From Herbaspirillum sp. WKF16 (lineage in GTDB: Bacteria > Pseudomonadota > Gammaproteobacteria > Burkholderiales > Burkholderiaceae_D), in contig NZ_CP118632.1 in NCBI RefSeq assembly GCF_028993615.1, positions 2,604,001-2,668,000 on the forward strand: 64,000 bases of DNA. Direction: 5' to 3'. The notes beneath the pieces are model-generated. The model had not been told where the DNA came from and did no database searches. It was given only the letters and a program-made list of their open reading frames with translations. The translations under genes were made by a program, and so were the position numbers. Shown here one piece after another: positions 41,502 to 53,900 of the stretch (positions are counted from its first letter, which is position 1; each line of letters starts with the position of its first letter).

Positions 41502-43721
41502 ATGAGCAATCCGTACTACCAGAACGAACGCCGCAAGCGCCACGTCGACCTCAGCAACTGCGACCAGGAACCGATCCATATTCCCGGCTCCATCCAGGCG
41601 CACGGCGCGCTGCTGACCTTTGCGCCCGACGGCACGCTGGCCGGCCGCAGCAGCAACGCCGGCGACCTGCTCGGCCCCCTGCCCGCGACCGGCGAGGCGC
41701 TCGACCAGCGCCACCTCAATGCCGAGGCGCGCGCCGCCATCCACGCCGCACTTGACGACCGCCACGGCTACATCGATGCCCGTCTGCTGACGCTGGCCTC
41801 GGGCCCCTTCGATGTGGTCACGCACAAGTCAGAAGGCATGCTGATCGCCGAGTTCGAGAAGCGCCCCAGCGACGCGCTCGCGCTCGACTCCTTCGCCCTG
41901 TCCGCGCACCAGGCGATCCAGCGCATCCAGCGCCAGCAAGGCGTGGAAGACCTGCTCACCCTGGCCGTCGACGAGATCGCGCGCATCACCGGTTTCGACC
42001 GTGTGATGGCTTATCGCTTCCTGCATGACGACAGCGGCGAGGTCATCGCCGAACACAAGCGCGCCGACCTCGAGCCCTTCCTCGGCCAGCGCTATCCGGC
42101 CAGCGACATCCCGGCCCAGGCGCGGCGCCTGTACGTAATCAATCCGATCCGGCTGATCGCCGACGTCGGCTACCAGCCGGCGCCGATCGAACCCGACCTC
42201 AACCCGCTCACCGGCCGTCCGCTCGATCTCTCGCACAGCAACCTGCGCAGCGTTTCGCCGGTACATATCGAATACCTGTCGAACATGGGCGTGGGCGCGT
42301 CGATGAGCTTGTCCATCGTCATCGGCGACCGCCTGTGGGGCCTGATCGCCTGCCACCACATGACGCCTCACCTCGTGCCGCACGCGGTGCGCATGTCCTG
42401 CCAGCTGCTGTCGCAGTTCGTCAGCACGCTGGTGGAGCGCAACATCAACGGCGAGCATGCCCGCGCGCTGGAACACTCGGCCGCGCTGCGCCGCGAGATC
42501 GTGGCCCAGGTCACCGACCGCGAAGACATCGTGCTGGCGCTGTCGGCCGATTACCACGGCTTCCTGCGGCTGATGTCCAGCCACGGCGGCGCCATCTCGC
42601 TTGACCGCAAGACCCAGACCTTCGGCAAGGCGCCCTCGCGTGAAGGCGTCAATGCGCTGGTCAACTGGCTCAACGAAAACGAAAGCGGCGACATCTTCCA
42701 TACCAGCGCGCTGGGGGCCGACGTGCCGGACCTGAAGGCGGCGCTGGGCGAGGCCTGCGGCGTGCTGGCGATCCGCTTCTACCGGGAGCAGAACGGCTAC
42801 GCCTTCTGGTTCCGCAGCGAGCAGGTCGAGGACGTGCGCTGGGGCGGCAACCCCGAGAAGAAATACACCATCGGTCCGCTGGGCCCGCGCCTGACGCCGC
42901 GCGGTTCCTTCGCCGTGTGGAAGGAAACCGTGCGCGGCAAGAGCCTGCCGTGGGAAAAGACGCAACTGGAGGTGGCCTCGCAACTGCGGCTGGACCTGCA
43001 GGAGGTGGCGCTGTCCGGCGAGAACATGCTCAAGCGCGCTCGGGAGACCCTGCTGGCCACGCTGGGCCACGACCTGCGCGATCCGCTGCAGGCCATCATG
43101 ATGGCAGCGCGCATGATCGAGGTGCGCGAGCATTCGCCCTCCAGCTCCAACCTCAGCAAGCGCATCTCATCGTCCTCCAGCCGCATGCATCGCCTGATCT
43201 CCCAGGTGCTCGACATCAGCCGCCTGCAAAGCGGCCTGGGGCTGGACATCCAGCGTCGCAGCGTCGACGTGCGCAAGATGATCGGCGAGATCGTCAACGA
43301 GGCGCGCATGGCCTACCCCGACAACGAGATCATCATGGAAGCGGAGGATTGCGGCGAGACCGAGCTCGACAGCGACCGCGTCAGCCAGGTGATTTCCAAC
43401 CTGCTGTCGAATACCCGCCACCATGGCGAGATCAACAAGCCCTCGACCATCATCGCCTTCCGGCGCGACGACGTGCTGACCATCTCGGTCTCCAACCACG
43501 GCGCGCCGATTCCGGAGCAGGTGCGCGGCAACCTGTTCAAGCCCTACAAGAAGGAATCGCTGGGCAACCAGCGCAACAGCCGCGGACTGGGGCTGGGCCT
43601 GTACATCGTCAGCGAGATCGTCAACGGGCACGGCGGCAGGATCGCCGTCGATTGCGAAGACGGCATCATCACCTTCACCGTGACGTTGCCGGTGGGCGGC
43701 CCGGGACAGGCCGCCGCCTGA
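41502..43721 (+). CDS. bphP: bacteriophytochrome sensor histidine kinase
   Basis: The 739-residue protein has a PAS domain with the biliverdin-binding Cys20 (LSNCDQEPIHIPGSIQAHG), then a GAF domain with PASDIP (Asp202) and His255, Tyr258 and His285, matching D207, H260, Y263 and H290 of the Deinococcus protein. The PHY domain has the tongue motif PRGSF (466-470). The kinase has phospho-His523 (LGHDLRDPLQAIMM) and an ATPase ending in GLGLGLYIVSEIVNGHGG. It is therefore a complete red/far-red photoreceptor kinase. No bphO haem oxygenase or cognate regulator lies on the same strand nearby. A convergent kinase/regulator operon follows. Confidence 0.95.
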   Translation: MSNPYYQNERRKRHVDLSNCDQEPIHIPGSIQAHGALLTFAPDGTLAGRSSNAGDLLGPLPATGEALDQRHLNAEARAAIHAALDDRHGYIDARLLTLASGPFDVVTHKSEGMLIAEFEKRPSDALALDSFALSAHQAIQRIQRQQGVEDLLTLAVDEIARITGFDRVMAYRFLHDDSGEVIAEHKRADLEPFLGQRYPASDIPAQARRLYVINPIRLIADVGYQPAPIEPDLNPLTGRPLDLSHSNLRSVSPVHIEYLSNMGVGASMSLSIVIGDRLWGLIACHHMTPHLVPHAVRMSCQLLSQFVSTLVERNINGEHARALEHSAALRREIVAQVTDREDIVLALSADYHGFLRLMSSHGGAISLDRKTQTFGKAPSREGVNALVNWLNENESGDIFHTSALGADVPDLKAALGEACGVLAIRFYREQNGYAFWFRSEQVEDVRWGGNPEKKYTIGPLGPRLTPRGSFAVWKETVRGKSLPWEKTQLEVASQLRLDLQEVALSGENMLKRARETLLATLGHDLRDPLQAIMMAARMIEVREHSPSSSNLSKRISSSSSRMHRLISQVLDISRLQSGLGLDIQRRSVDVRKMIGEIVNEARMAYPDNEIIMEAEDCGETELDSDRVSQVISNLLSNTRHHGEINKPSTIIAFRRDDVLTISVSNHGAPIPEQVRGNLFKPYKKESLGNQRNSRGLGLGLYIVSEIVNGHGGRIAVDCEDGIITFTVTLPVGGPGQAAA

Positions 43722-43736
43722 GCGTGCGCCAGGCCG

Positions 43737-43777
43737 AAAAAAAGCCCGCCGCGCGACATCATGCGCGGCGGGCTTTC
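43737..43777. terminator. bidirectional terminator between phytochrome and hybrid kinase
   Basis: A 10-bp-plus stem (AAAGCCCGCCGCGC with GCGCGGCGGGCTTT) has an eight-base loop, an A7 tract on its left and CTTTCT on its right. It serves the rightward phytochrome gene and, with seven Ts, the leftward kinase operon. Confidence 0.85.
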
Positions 43778-43794
43778 TCATGCCTGGCCGGGAT

Positions 43795-45816
<2,022 letters not shown>

Positions 45817-45822
45817 TGCGTA

Positions 45823-46275
45823 TCAACCCTTCTGGCCGGCGCCGTTGGCCGGCAGCTTGACCACCTGCAGGAAGAAGCCCAGGCGGCGCACCGCCTCGAT
45901 GAAATCGTCGTACTCCACCGGCTTGGTGATGTAGACGTTGCAGCCGTATTCATAGCAGCGCTCGATCTCGCGCGGGTCGTCCGTGGTGGTCAGCATGATC
46001 ACGGGGATGGCGGTGGTGGTGGCATCGCTCTTGAGCTGCTTCAACACCTCCACGCCGGTCACCCGGGGCATGTTCACATCCAGCAGCACCACCACCTGCT
46101 GCATGTCGGGGCGGCTGCCTGCACCGTTGAAAAAATAGTCCAGCGCCTCCTGGCCGTCCTTCAGGCGCAGGAAGCCGTTGACCAGCCCGGCGCGCCGCAG
46201 GTTCTTTTCCACCAGCAGCGCGTGCCCGTCGTCGTCCTCGACCAGGATGATATTTACGCTTTGTTCTGTCGCCAT
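45823..46275 (-). CDS. single-domain response regulator (Rcp1-like)
   Basis: The 150-residue protein is only a receiver: acidic triplet (ILVEDDDGHALLVEKNLRRA), phospho-Asp66 (VVVLLDVNMPRVTG), Thr (VIMLTTTDDPREIERCYEYG) and switch Lys (VYITKPVEYDDF). The wording matches the Rcp-type regulators that pair with phytochrome kinases in cyanobacteria and other bacteria. With no output domain it must act by docking or in a relay. It sits between the membrane kinase and the hybrid kinase, and opposite the phytochrome gene. A phytochrome partnership is likely but inferred. Confidence 0.88.
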   Translation of the reverse strand: MATEQSVNIILVEDDDGHALLVEKNLRRAGLVNGFLRLKDGQEALDYFFNGAGSRPDMQQVVVLLDVNMPRVTGVEVLKQLKSDATTTAIPVIMLTTTDDPREIERCYEYGCNVYITKPVEYDDFIEAVRRLGFFLQVVKLPANGAGQKG

Positions 46276-46326
46276 GATCGCTCCACTCGCATGTCGTGCC
46301 GTTTTGAAGATTGCCTTGCCTGAACC

Positions 46327-47928
46327 TCAGATCGTCGCCGGCTGCGCCGGCAGCGCCACGAAGAAGGTGGTGCCGATGCCCTCGGCCGACTCCACCCAGA
46401 TCTTGCCGCCGTGCCGCTCCACCACGCGCTTGACCAGCGCCAGGCCGATGCCCTCGCCCTGCGCGACGTTGCCGTGCAGGCGCTGGAAGGCGGTGAACAT
46501 CCGGCCCATGTGGCCGGCCGGAATGCCCAGGCCGTTGTCGCGCACGTAGTAGGTGTTCAAGCCCTCGCCGTCGCCGGCGCCGTCCACGCTCATGCAGCCG
46601 ATTTCGATGCGGCCGGCGCGCTTGGGATCGAGGTAGTTGACCGCATTGCCCACCAGGTTGCCGAACACCTGCTCGATCGCCGTGGGGTCGCCCCAGGCCT
46701 GCGGCATGCCGGGCTGGATGCTGACTACCGCCTCGCGCGAACGGATGCTGCCGCTCATGGCGTCGACGATGCGTTGCGTCATGACGTTGATGTCCAGCAT
46801 CACCTGCTGGTACTCCACCCGGCCCGCGCGCGACAGGCGCAGCATGGCGTCGATGATGCCGGCCGAACGGGTGACGGCGTTCTGGATGAAGCGCAGCGAA
46901 GTCGGCAGGTCGTCCTCGATCAGGGTGCGGATCTTCTCCGTCTTGGCTTCCGGCAGGTCGAGCTTCCCGACCTCCTCGCTCAGCTCCCGGGTGGAATGCG
47001 TGAGCTCCTTGCTGAAGCCCTGCAGGTTCACCAGCGGCGAGCGCAGGTCGTGCGAGACGCTGTAGATGAACATCTCGTTGTCCTGGGTCTGCTGACGCAG
47101 GTGGGTGTTGACCTCGGCCAGTTCGCCCGCGCGTTGCTCCACTTCCTCGCGGTAGGCCTGCGCCAGCCGGCTGGCTTCGATCAAGCGCTCGCCGGTGTTG
47201 TGCAGGACATTGTCGAGCATCGATATCTCATCGCTGCCGCGCACCCGCGCGGCCAGTTCGCGGCCGTCGGCCAGGCGCTGGGCATTGTCGGTCAGCACGG
47301 CGATGCGGGTGGAGATGTTGCGCGTGAAGGCATACGAGGCCATGCCGGCGGCCATGATCGAGCCCAGCACGGCCGCCATGAGCAGGATGGTCTGCGACTC
47401 GCGGGCGTCTTGCAGGTCTTCGTCGCGCTCGGCGCCGAGCTTGCGTTCATTGTCGATGAATTTATTGAGCCGCTCGCGGAAGTCGGCCAGGCGGTGCGGA
47501 CCGCGTTCGTCGCGCAGCTGCAGCACCAGTTCGTCGCGCTTGCCGTTCTCCATGCGCTCGCGCGCGCTGTCGGCCCAGGCGCGATAGCTGGCGATCGACT
47601 GGCGCACCTCCTGTGCGACCCGGCTCTGCTCGGGATTGTCCGAGACCAGCTTTTCGAGTTCGCCCATCTTGATCTCGACGTCGGCCCACATCTCGGGACG
47701 GCTGATCGGCTTGGGATCGTTGACGATCACGGAATTGCGGATGCGCGACGACTCCAGCAGCATCGGCTCGCGCACCTCGGCGGCCTTGTTCATCACCATC
47801 GCGGAATGGGCGGTCCAGCGTTCGGCCTCCTCGGCGTCGGCCTGGGTCTTGAACAGCGACGCCAGCAGCAGCAGCTCGAACAAGCTCGGGATTGCAACGA
47901 TCAGCAAACCTTTGGTCAATAATTTCAT
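46327..47928 (-). CDS. membrane histidine kinase with CHASE3-like sensor and HAMP
   Basis: The 533-residue protein has a first TM (about 7-27), a helical extracytoplasmic region of about 155 residues of the CHASE3 or four-helix type, a second TM (about 180-202), HAMP and a coiled coil. The kinase has phospho-His293 (YSVSHDLRSPLVNLQGF) and a phytochrome-type ATPase (FGNLVGNAVNYLDP, VRDNGLGIPAGHMGRMFTAF, GEGIGLALVKRVVERHGGKI). The kinase core belongs to the family that pairs with Rcp-like regulators. It is the first gene of the leftward operon, 51 bases before the regulator gene. Confidence 0.87.
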   Translation of the reverse strand: MKLLTKGLLIVAIPSLFELLLLASLFKTQADAEEAERWTAHSAMVMNKAAEVREPMLLESSRIRNSVIVNDPKPISRPEMWADVEIKMGELEKLVSDNPEQSRVAQEVRQSIASYRAWADSARERMENGKRDELVLQLRDERGPHRLADFRERLNKFIDNERKLGAERDEDLQDARESQTILLMAAVLGSIMAAGMASYAFTRNISTRIAVLTDNAQRLADGRELAARVRGSDEISMLDNVLHNTGERLIEASRLAQAYREEVEQRAGELAEVNTHLRQQTQDNEMFIYSVSHDLRSPLVNLQGFSKELTHSTRELSEEVGKLDLPEAKTEKIRTLIEDDLPTSLRFIQNAVTRSAGIIDAMLRLSRAGRVEYQQVMLDINVMTQRIVDAMSGSIRSREAVVSIQPGMPQAWGDPTAIEQVFGNLVGNAVNYLDPKRAGRIEIGCMSVDGAGDGEGLNTYYVRDNGLGIPAGHMGRMFTAFQRLHGNVAQGEGIGLALVKRVVERHGGKIWVESAEGIGTTFFVALPAQPATI

Positions 47929-48235
47929 GTGCGTTCACCCGCCTCTGAACCAGCATGCCATGGATCGCGCGGATCGTTCGCCCGGCTTGCGGCATTGCGC
48001 CGCCGTGGCGCCGTCCGTGCGCGTCATCTTGTCATTTTTGCAGCGAGACCACCGGCGCCGTCTTGTTGTTATCGCCTTGTCATCGTGCTCGCCGTCGTTG
48101 CCGGCAGGCCGCTTTCCGGTAATCAATTATTACGGACGATTATAAACTCACAAGATGGGAATTACGCGCAACGGATGAGCTGTTTTTGTACCGTTTGCGC
48201 CAAAGATGAGCTGTGTCAGCCCGGCGCGGTAAACG
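47929..48235. other. promoter region of the kinase operon
   Basis: This gap lies before the leftward kinase operon. Its AT-rich part (about 48115-48180) carries a leftward -10-like TATAAT (48139-48144) and a dyad over the expected start point. There is no gene I can support. Confidence 0.5.
48119..48144 (-). promoter_or_regulatory. leftward -10 element with overlapping dyad
   Basis: Read leftward, TATAAT (48144 to 48139) is followed by the dyad GTAAT-CAATT-ATTAC (48119-48133) across the expected transcription start. No good -35 is seen, which suits an activator-dependent or alternative promoter. Confidence 0.4.
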
Positions 48236-48262
48236 CAAAAAGCCGGCCACGAAAGTGCCGGC
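48236..48262 (-). terminator. terminator of the glycine-zipper gene
   Basis: Read leftward, GCCGGCAC-TTTC-GTGGCCGGC forms a bulged stem followed by TTTTTG. It lies about 50 bases after the stop of the 48311-48853 gene. Confidence 0.7.
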
Positions 48263-48310
48263 AGAGAAGATCGGAGCAGGCGCCGGATGATGCCGCGCCC
48301 GGCGCGACGC

Positions 48311-48853
48311 TCAGGCGGCGATCAGCGCCGGCGGCGAGAGCGGATCGAAGTCCTCCCAGTCGCCGTCGCGGATGTGGCCCTGGTTGCGCTCGATGGCGTC
48401 GGCATGCAGCCGATGCAGCACCTCGATGGCGCGCCGTTCCTGCTCCTCGCCATACACTTCGACCGCCACCAGCATCCCGGCTTCGCGACGGCGCTGCGGA
48501 TGGTCGGCGCTGTCCTCGGTCGCACCCAGCGTGCCGACCAGGCTGCCGAGATGGCCGCCCACCAGGACGCCCAGCGCCGGGCCCGCAGGCCCGCTCACGG
48601 GCGCGGCCGCCAGGCCCACCGCAGCACCGGCTGCGGCGCCCGCGGCGGCGCCGGCGGCCGCGCCACGGCCGGTATCCTCGGCGCCTGGCGATTTGTCGCG
48701 ATCGCCGCCGACAGGAAAGGTGTCGTGCTGCCCGGCCGGGTTGACGAAGAAACTGCTGATGCCGCCGCGTTCGTAGCCGGCGACCAGCAATTCATCGACG
48801 GCATGCGTGGCTTCGTCCTGCAACTGGAAGCGCCCTGCGATGATGGTGCTCAT
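48311..48853 (-). CDS. glycine-zipper-like stress protein of unknown function
   Basis: The 180-residue protein has a central low-complexity helix built on GxxxG spacing (GAAAGAAAGAAAGAAVG, then GPALGVLVGGHLGSLVG), typical of glycine-zipper segments that pack in or on membranes. It is flanked by an N-terminal domain (AGRFQLQDEATHAVDELLVA, then GYERGGISSFFVNPAGQHD) and a C-terminal alpha/beta domain (AGMLVAVEVYGEEQERRAIE). The two flanks resemble the halves of an interrupted general-stress (YflT-like) fold. It lies 51 bases after pgi and ends at a strong terminator. Function unknown. Confidence 0.65.
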   Translation of the reverse strand: MSTIIAGRFQLQDEATHAVDELLVAGYERGGISSFFVNPAGQHDTFPVGGDRDKSPGAEDTGRGAAAGAAAGAAAGAAVGLAAAPVSGPAGPALGVLVGGHLGSLVGTLGATEDSADHPQRRREAGMLVAVEVYGEEQERRAIEVLHRLHADAIERNQGHIRDGDWEDFDPLSPPALIAA

Positions 48854-48904
48854 GATGGTCTCCTCTTTATGCTCGTGTCCGCGCGCGCCCGCCGTGGGCG
48901 GCCT

Positions 48905-50614
48905 TCAGGCGGCCCTGGCTTGCAGGCGCCCGCCCTGCTCGGTCTTGCTGCCGCGATAGCGGCGGATCAGCGCGTTGGTGGAGCTGTCGTGGTGCAACGG
49001 CTGGCTGTGGTCGATCAACTGCTTGGCGGTGCGCTTGGCCAGCTGCTTGCCCAGCTCCACGCCCCATTGGTCGAAGGAGTCGACGTTCCAGATCACGCCC
49101 TGGGTAAATACGCTGTGCTCATACAGCGCCACCAGCGTGCCCAGGCTGTACGGGGTCAGCTGCTCGACCAGCATGCTGTTGCTGGGACGGTTGCCGTCGA
49201 ACACGCGGTGCGGCACCAGTTCCTCGGCGGTGCCTTCCTCGCGCACCAGCTCGGCGCTCTTGCCGAACGCCAGCGCCTCCGATTGCGCGAACATGTTGGC
49301 CATCAGCAGCTCCTGCTGCTCGCCCAGCGGTTCCAGCGGCTGGCAGAAGCCGATGAAGTCGCACGGCACCAGCTGCGTGCCCTGGTGCAGCATCTGGTAG
49401 AAGGAATGCTGGCCGTTGATGCCGTTGTCGCCCCAGTAGACCGGCGAGGTCTGGTAGTCCACCGGCTCGCCGTTGACGGTGATGTGCTTGCCGTTGCTCT
49501 CCATGGTGAGCTGCTGCAGGTAGGACGGCAGGCTCTTGAGGTACTGGCTGTACGGCAGCACGGCCTGGCTGGCGGCGCCGAAGAAGCTGGTGTACCACAC
49601 CGTGAGCAGGCCCAGGATCACCGGCAGGTTGCGCTCCGGCGGCGCGCTGCGGAAGTGCTCGTCCATCGCATGGAAGCCGCGCAGCAGCTCGCGGAAATTC
49701 TCGGGGCCGATGGCCACCATGGTCGACAGGCCGATCGCGCTGGTCAGCGAATAGCGGCCGCCGACCCAGTCCCAGAAGCCGAACATGTTGTCCGGATCGA
49801 TGCCGAAGCGGGTGGCTTCCTCGATGTTGGTGGTGACGCCGGCGAAGTGACGCGCCACCGCCCGTTCATCGCCCAGCTGCGCCACCAGCCAGCGGCGCGC
49901 GGCGTTGGCGTTGGTGATGGTTTCCAGCGTGGTGAAGGTCTTGGAGCAGACGATGAACAGGGTCTGTTCGGCCGGCAGGCCGCGCACGGTTTCCTGCAGC
50001 GCGGCGCCGTCGACGTCGGACAGGAAGTGCAGGCTGATGTCGCGCTTGCTGTAGTGGCGCAGCGCCTCGCTGGCCATCATGGGGCCGAGGTCGGAGCCGC
50101 CGATGCCGATGTTGACCACGTGCCGGATCGGGCGGCCGGTGTGGCCCAGCCATTCGCCGGAACGCACCTGCCGGGCGAAGCGTTCCATGCGGCCCAGCAC
50201 TTCCTGCACCTGGGCCACGACGTCCTCGCCGTCCACCACCAGGCGTTCGCCGGCGGGCTTGCGCAGCGCCGTGTGCAGCACCGCGCGCCCCTCCGTGTTG
50301 TTGATCTTGTCGCCGCGGAACATGGCCTCGATGCGGTCCTGCAAGCCGCACTGGCGCGCCAGCTGCATCAGCAGCGCCATGGTTTCGGAGGTGACCAGGT
50401 TCTTGGAGTAGTCGAGATAGATGCCCACGCCCTCGGCGCTCATGGTCTCGCCGCGCTTCTCGTTGGCGGCGAACAGCCGGCTCAGCTGGAAATGGCGGGC
50501 GCGGTCGCGGTAGTGTTCCTCCAGCGCAATCCAGGCGCTCTTCTTGGTGAGCGGTTCGCGCTGGGCGTAGATGAAGAGGGGTAGCTGGATGTCGCTGGCG
50601 GGCAAAGTCGTCAT
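48905..50614 (-). CDS. pgi: glucose-6-phosphate isomerase
   Basis: The 569-residue protein has both family signatures: [20 protein letters not shown] and the C-terminal [15 protein letters not shown], plus [16 protein letters not shown] and [20 protein letters not shown] with the catalytic His. Length matches the long bacterial/eukaryotic-type enzyme. It interconverts glucose-6-phosphate and fructose-6-phosphate in the cytoplasm. It lies downstream of treY by 321 bases, so it probably has its own promoter but belongs to the same carbohydrate theme. A stress-type gene follows it. Confidence 0.96.
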   Translation of the reverse strand: MTTLPASDIQLPLFIYAQREPLTKKSAWIALEEHYRDRARHFQLSRLFAANEKRGETMSAEGVGIYLDYSKNLVTSETMALLMQLARQCGLQDRIEAMFRGDKINNTEGRAVLHTALRKPAGERLVVDGEDVVAQVQEVLGRMERFARQVRSGEWLGHTGRPIRHVVNIGIGGSDLGPMMASEALRHYSKRDISLHFLSDVDGAALQETVRGLPAEQTLFIVCSKTFTTLETITNANAARRWLVAQLGDERAVARHFAGVTTNIEEATRFGIDPDNMFGFWDWVGGRYSLTSAIGLSTMVAIGPENFRELLRGFHAMDEHFRSAPPERNLPVILGLLTVWYTSFFGAASQAVLPYSQYLKSLPSYLQQLTMESNGKHITVNGEPVDYQTSPVYWGDNGINGQHSFYQMLHQGTQLVPCDFIGFCQPLEPLGEQQELLMANMFAQSEALAFGKSAELVREEGTAEELVPHRVFDGNRPSNSMLVEQLTPYSLGTLVALYEHSVFTQGVIWNVDSFDQWGVELGKQLAKRTAKQLIDHSQPLHHDSSTNALIRRYRGSKTEQGGRLQARAA

Positions 50615-50935
50615 GGGTGCTGCTCCTTGTTCTTGATGTGGACGGCGGGGAACACGGCGGCCCTGCAGGCCGGACGTTCATGCCGCGATGCATCAAGCGC
50701 TTTTCCGGGCAGTTTTCCGCATCGCATCCGCATGGTTCCCGCTTCGCCATCTCGTGGCAGAAGGCTTGCCGGCGCGCCCCAACCCATGCGGGCGGGGCGT
50801 CAGGCTCGGGCCATGGTAGCGGCGGCAACAAGCGTGGAGCGATAGGACTGCCGCCCATTTCCGTGTAGGAAAAACGGAAATTGCTGCACTGCAATCAACG
50901 GATGCGGCGGCTGTCGCGCGGCGGCGACAAGGCCC
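50615..50935. other. intergenic region upstream of pgi
   Basis: The region likely holds the pgi promoter. I see a hairpin TGTCGC-N6-GCGACA (50912-50929) just after treY, without a T run, and a partial dyad TTGC...GCAA (50881-50894). No convincing -35/-10 pair or gene. Confidence 0.45.
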
Positions 50936-53900
50936 TCAACCGTGCAGTTCGAGCAGCTCTACCGGCAGGCTGCCGAGGATCTCTGCCACCGCGATCTGGC
51001 CGCCCTGCTCGCCATCCGGCATGGCGCATTCCTCCAGCGCGCCGTGCCCGCTGGTGAGCGCGCTGCGCCAGCGCCGCACCGACTTGCCGTCGCCGTGCGA
51101 GAGCACGGCCGGAATGGCGATGCGGGTGTCGCCCCAGACGCCGGCGGACACCAACGGCAAGGCATCGTCGCGCGGCCCCTCGAAGTTCAGCAAGCGCCCC
51201 GCCAGGCGCGTGCAGACCACCAGCGCGGCATGCGGCGCGCCCTCCTCATCGCCGCCGGGCGGCAGGATGCGGGCGAAGGCGATGACGTGGCGCGCCAGCT
51301 TGCCATGGGTGGACAGCGGGATGTAGCCGCCGTTCCCGAACAGCTCGGCATGGCTGCGCCGATACTGCAGCACCGCGCGGATCAGCTGCAGCTTGGCGCC
51401 GCCGTTATGCCATTCGCGCAGCGACACCGGCCGGCTCACCGCATCGGCCAATCGGCGGATGCGCTGCGGGAAATCGACCGCGCTGCGGTTGTCGGGATCG
51501 ACCAGGCTCAGGTCCCACAGCTCGGTGCCCTGGTAGAAATCGGGAATGCCGGGAGCGCACAGCTTGAGCATGGTCTGGCTCAGGCTGTTGACGGTGCCCA
51601 GCGGCGCCAGCCGGCGCACGAACTCCTCCAGCTCGACCAGGAAGGGATGATGGCGCGGGTCCAGCCCCGGATCGCACAGCAGCGCGCGCACGAAGCGTTC
51701 GCACGCCGCTTCGTAGTCCAGCTGCGGCGCCAGCCAGTCGCTGCGTCGCTTGCCCTCGCGCAGCGCCTTGCGCTGCCATTCGACCACGCGTTGCGCCAGC
51801 TGCTCCAGCGGACGCAGGTCGTCGTCGACGGCGCGCATGCCGTCCGGCCAGGCCCCGATCAGGGTCTGGTACAGCATGCATTCGTCGGCGGCGTCGATGG
51901 CGCCCTGCGCGCCGGCCGTGGCCTGCACGATGGGCGCATTCATGCTGCGCCAGTGGCGCAGCACCGTATGCCATTCCTCCGGGATCTCCGACAGCGCGGC
52001 CAGCCGCATGCGCGCATCCTCGCCGCGCTTGTGGTCATGGGTGGCGGTGGCCAGCAGGCTGTACGGCGCATGCGCGGCGCGCAGCGTGGCCAGGCGATGG
52101 AAGTCACGCACCGGCAGGGTCAGCTGTGAGGGATCGGAGCCGACCTCGTTGCGCGAAAGCAGGCGTCCGTAGCGATAGAAGGCGGTGTCCTCCACCGATT
52201 TGGCCGTCAGCGGCGGCGTGAGTTGCTGGAAGCGCGCGATGGCGCGCAGCTGCAGCGCGTGCCGATGCTCGTCGGCCACGTCGTGCAGCAGGTCGCCGCC
52301 CAGCCACCCCTCCACGACATGCAAGGCTGCATGGTCGGCCGCATGCAGCGTGGCGCCGGCGGCGATGGCGGCGCAGGCCAGCGTCTCGCGTTCGGCCGCG
52401 GGCATGCCGGCGGCGGTGGCGTAGGTGCGATACACCGGGAAATGCACCAGCAGCTCGGCCACGCTGCGGCGGATCGCCATCAGCGAGATATCGCGCGTCT
52501 GCACGGCGCTGCGCGCCAGCCGGTGCAGGCACAGCGTGAGCGCATTGAATTCGGCGGCGAAGTTGCGCACCAGGAAGCCGCGCCGCGCCTCGCGCACGAT
52601 GGCGTCGAAATCGGCCAGCTCACAGCGCTGGCGGATCAGCGGCGCCGGCGTCGCTTGCGCCGCCGGCGCATCGCTGCGCTCCTGCTGGTCGGCGCGACCG
52701 GGAACCGGCGCCGGCTCCATCGGCGCGCCGCCCAGCTCGCCGACGATGTCGCGCCAGATATCGTCGAGCACCGGCTCGCCCTCGGGGTCGTGCAGCACGG
52801 CGGCGCATTGGTCCATGAATTCGTAGCCGGTAGTGCCGTCCAGTTCCCATTCGGGCGGCAGCCGCTCGTCGCGCGCCAGGATCTTCTCGGCGATGATCCA
52901 GGGCTCATGTCCGGCGCGCAGCGCGCGCAGGCGGCGGCGCAGCAGGCGGCAATAGCCGCCGGGGTCGGCCAGGCCGTCGATGTGGTCCAGCCGCACGCCG
53001 TCGATCAGGCCCTCGGCGTAGAGTCGGAAGATCTCGGCGTGCATGGCCTCGAACACTTCCTCGGTTTCCACCCGCATGCCGGCCAGCTCGCTGACTTCGA
53101 AGAAACGGCGCCAGTTGATCTCGTCGGCGGCGTTGCGCCAGAAGGCCAGCCGATAGTGCTGGCGCTCCAGCAACCGGTGCAGCGCCTCCCGACCCTGCGG
53201 CCGCTCCGCCGAAAAAGCGGCCAGCGCGGCATGGATGCCGGCCATGCCGTCGGCGTCCTGCGCCAGCGCGCGCAGCAGCGCCCAGCCGGCCGCCGCCTGC
53301 TGCCCGGCCGCAGGCCCGCCGGCGTCGAGCGCGCTGAACAGTGTGATCGCGTCTTGCAGGTGTGCGCTGCCGGCGCCCGCCAGCACCGTCGCGTAGTCGT
53401 ACGGCGAGAGCGGAAAGTCCTGGTCGTGATGGACGATGTGCAGCTGCCCGTGCTGCTCGTCGAAGCGCAGCGCCAGCTCGCCGGCTTCCAGCGCGTCGGC
53501 ATAGTGGCGACCCAGGAACGGCAGCAGCAGCTTGCCGGCCAGCGCCGGATCCGGGCTCTCCCAGTCGATGTCGAACCAGTCGGCGTAGCGGCTGCGACGG
53601 CCCCAGCGCAGCACGTCCTGCCACCAGGGGTTGTGCTTGCCCACCGCCATGTGGTTGGGGACGATGTCGACGATCAGGCCCATGCCATGCTCTTGCAATT
53701 GGCGGCACAGGATGCGCAGGCCCTTCTCGCCGCCCAGCTCGGGATTGACGCGGCCCGGATCGACCACATCGTAGCCGTGCGTGGAGCCGGGCCGCGCCAC
53801 CAGGATGGGCGAAGCGTAGACATGACTCACGCCCAGCGTGTTGTAGTAGCCCACCAGCCCGGCCGCGTGCTCGAAGCGGAAGTCGCGGTTCAATTGCAGC

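Noticed and set aside
40984..41505. 173-codon rightward frame before the phytochrome
   Set aside because: It has no Shine-Dalgarno site, no recognisable content, and runs into the phytochrome start in another frame.
50881..50894. TTGC...GCAA partial dyad upstream of pgi as a sugar-regulator operator
   Set aside because: Only the outer four bases pair well, and it does not match a known HexR or FruR site.
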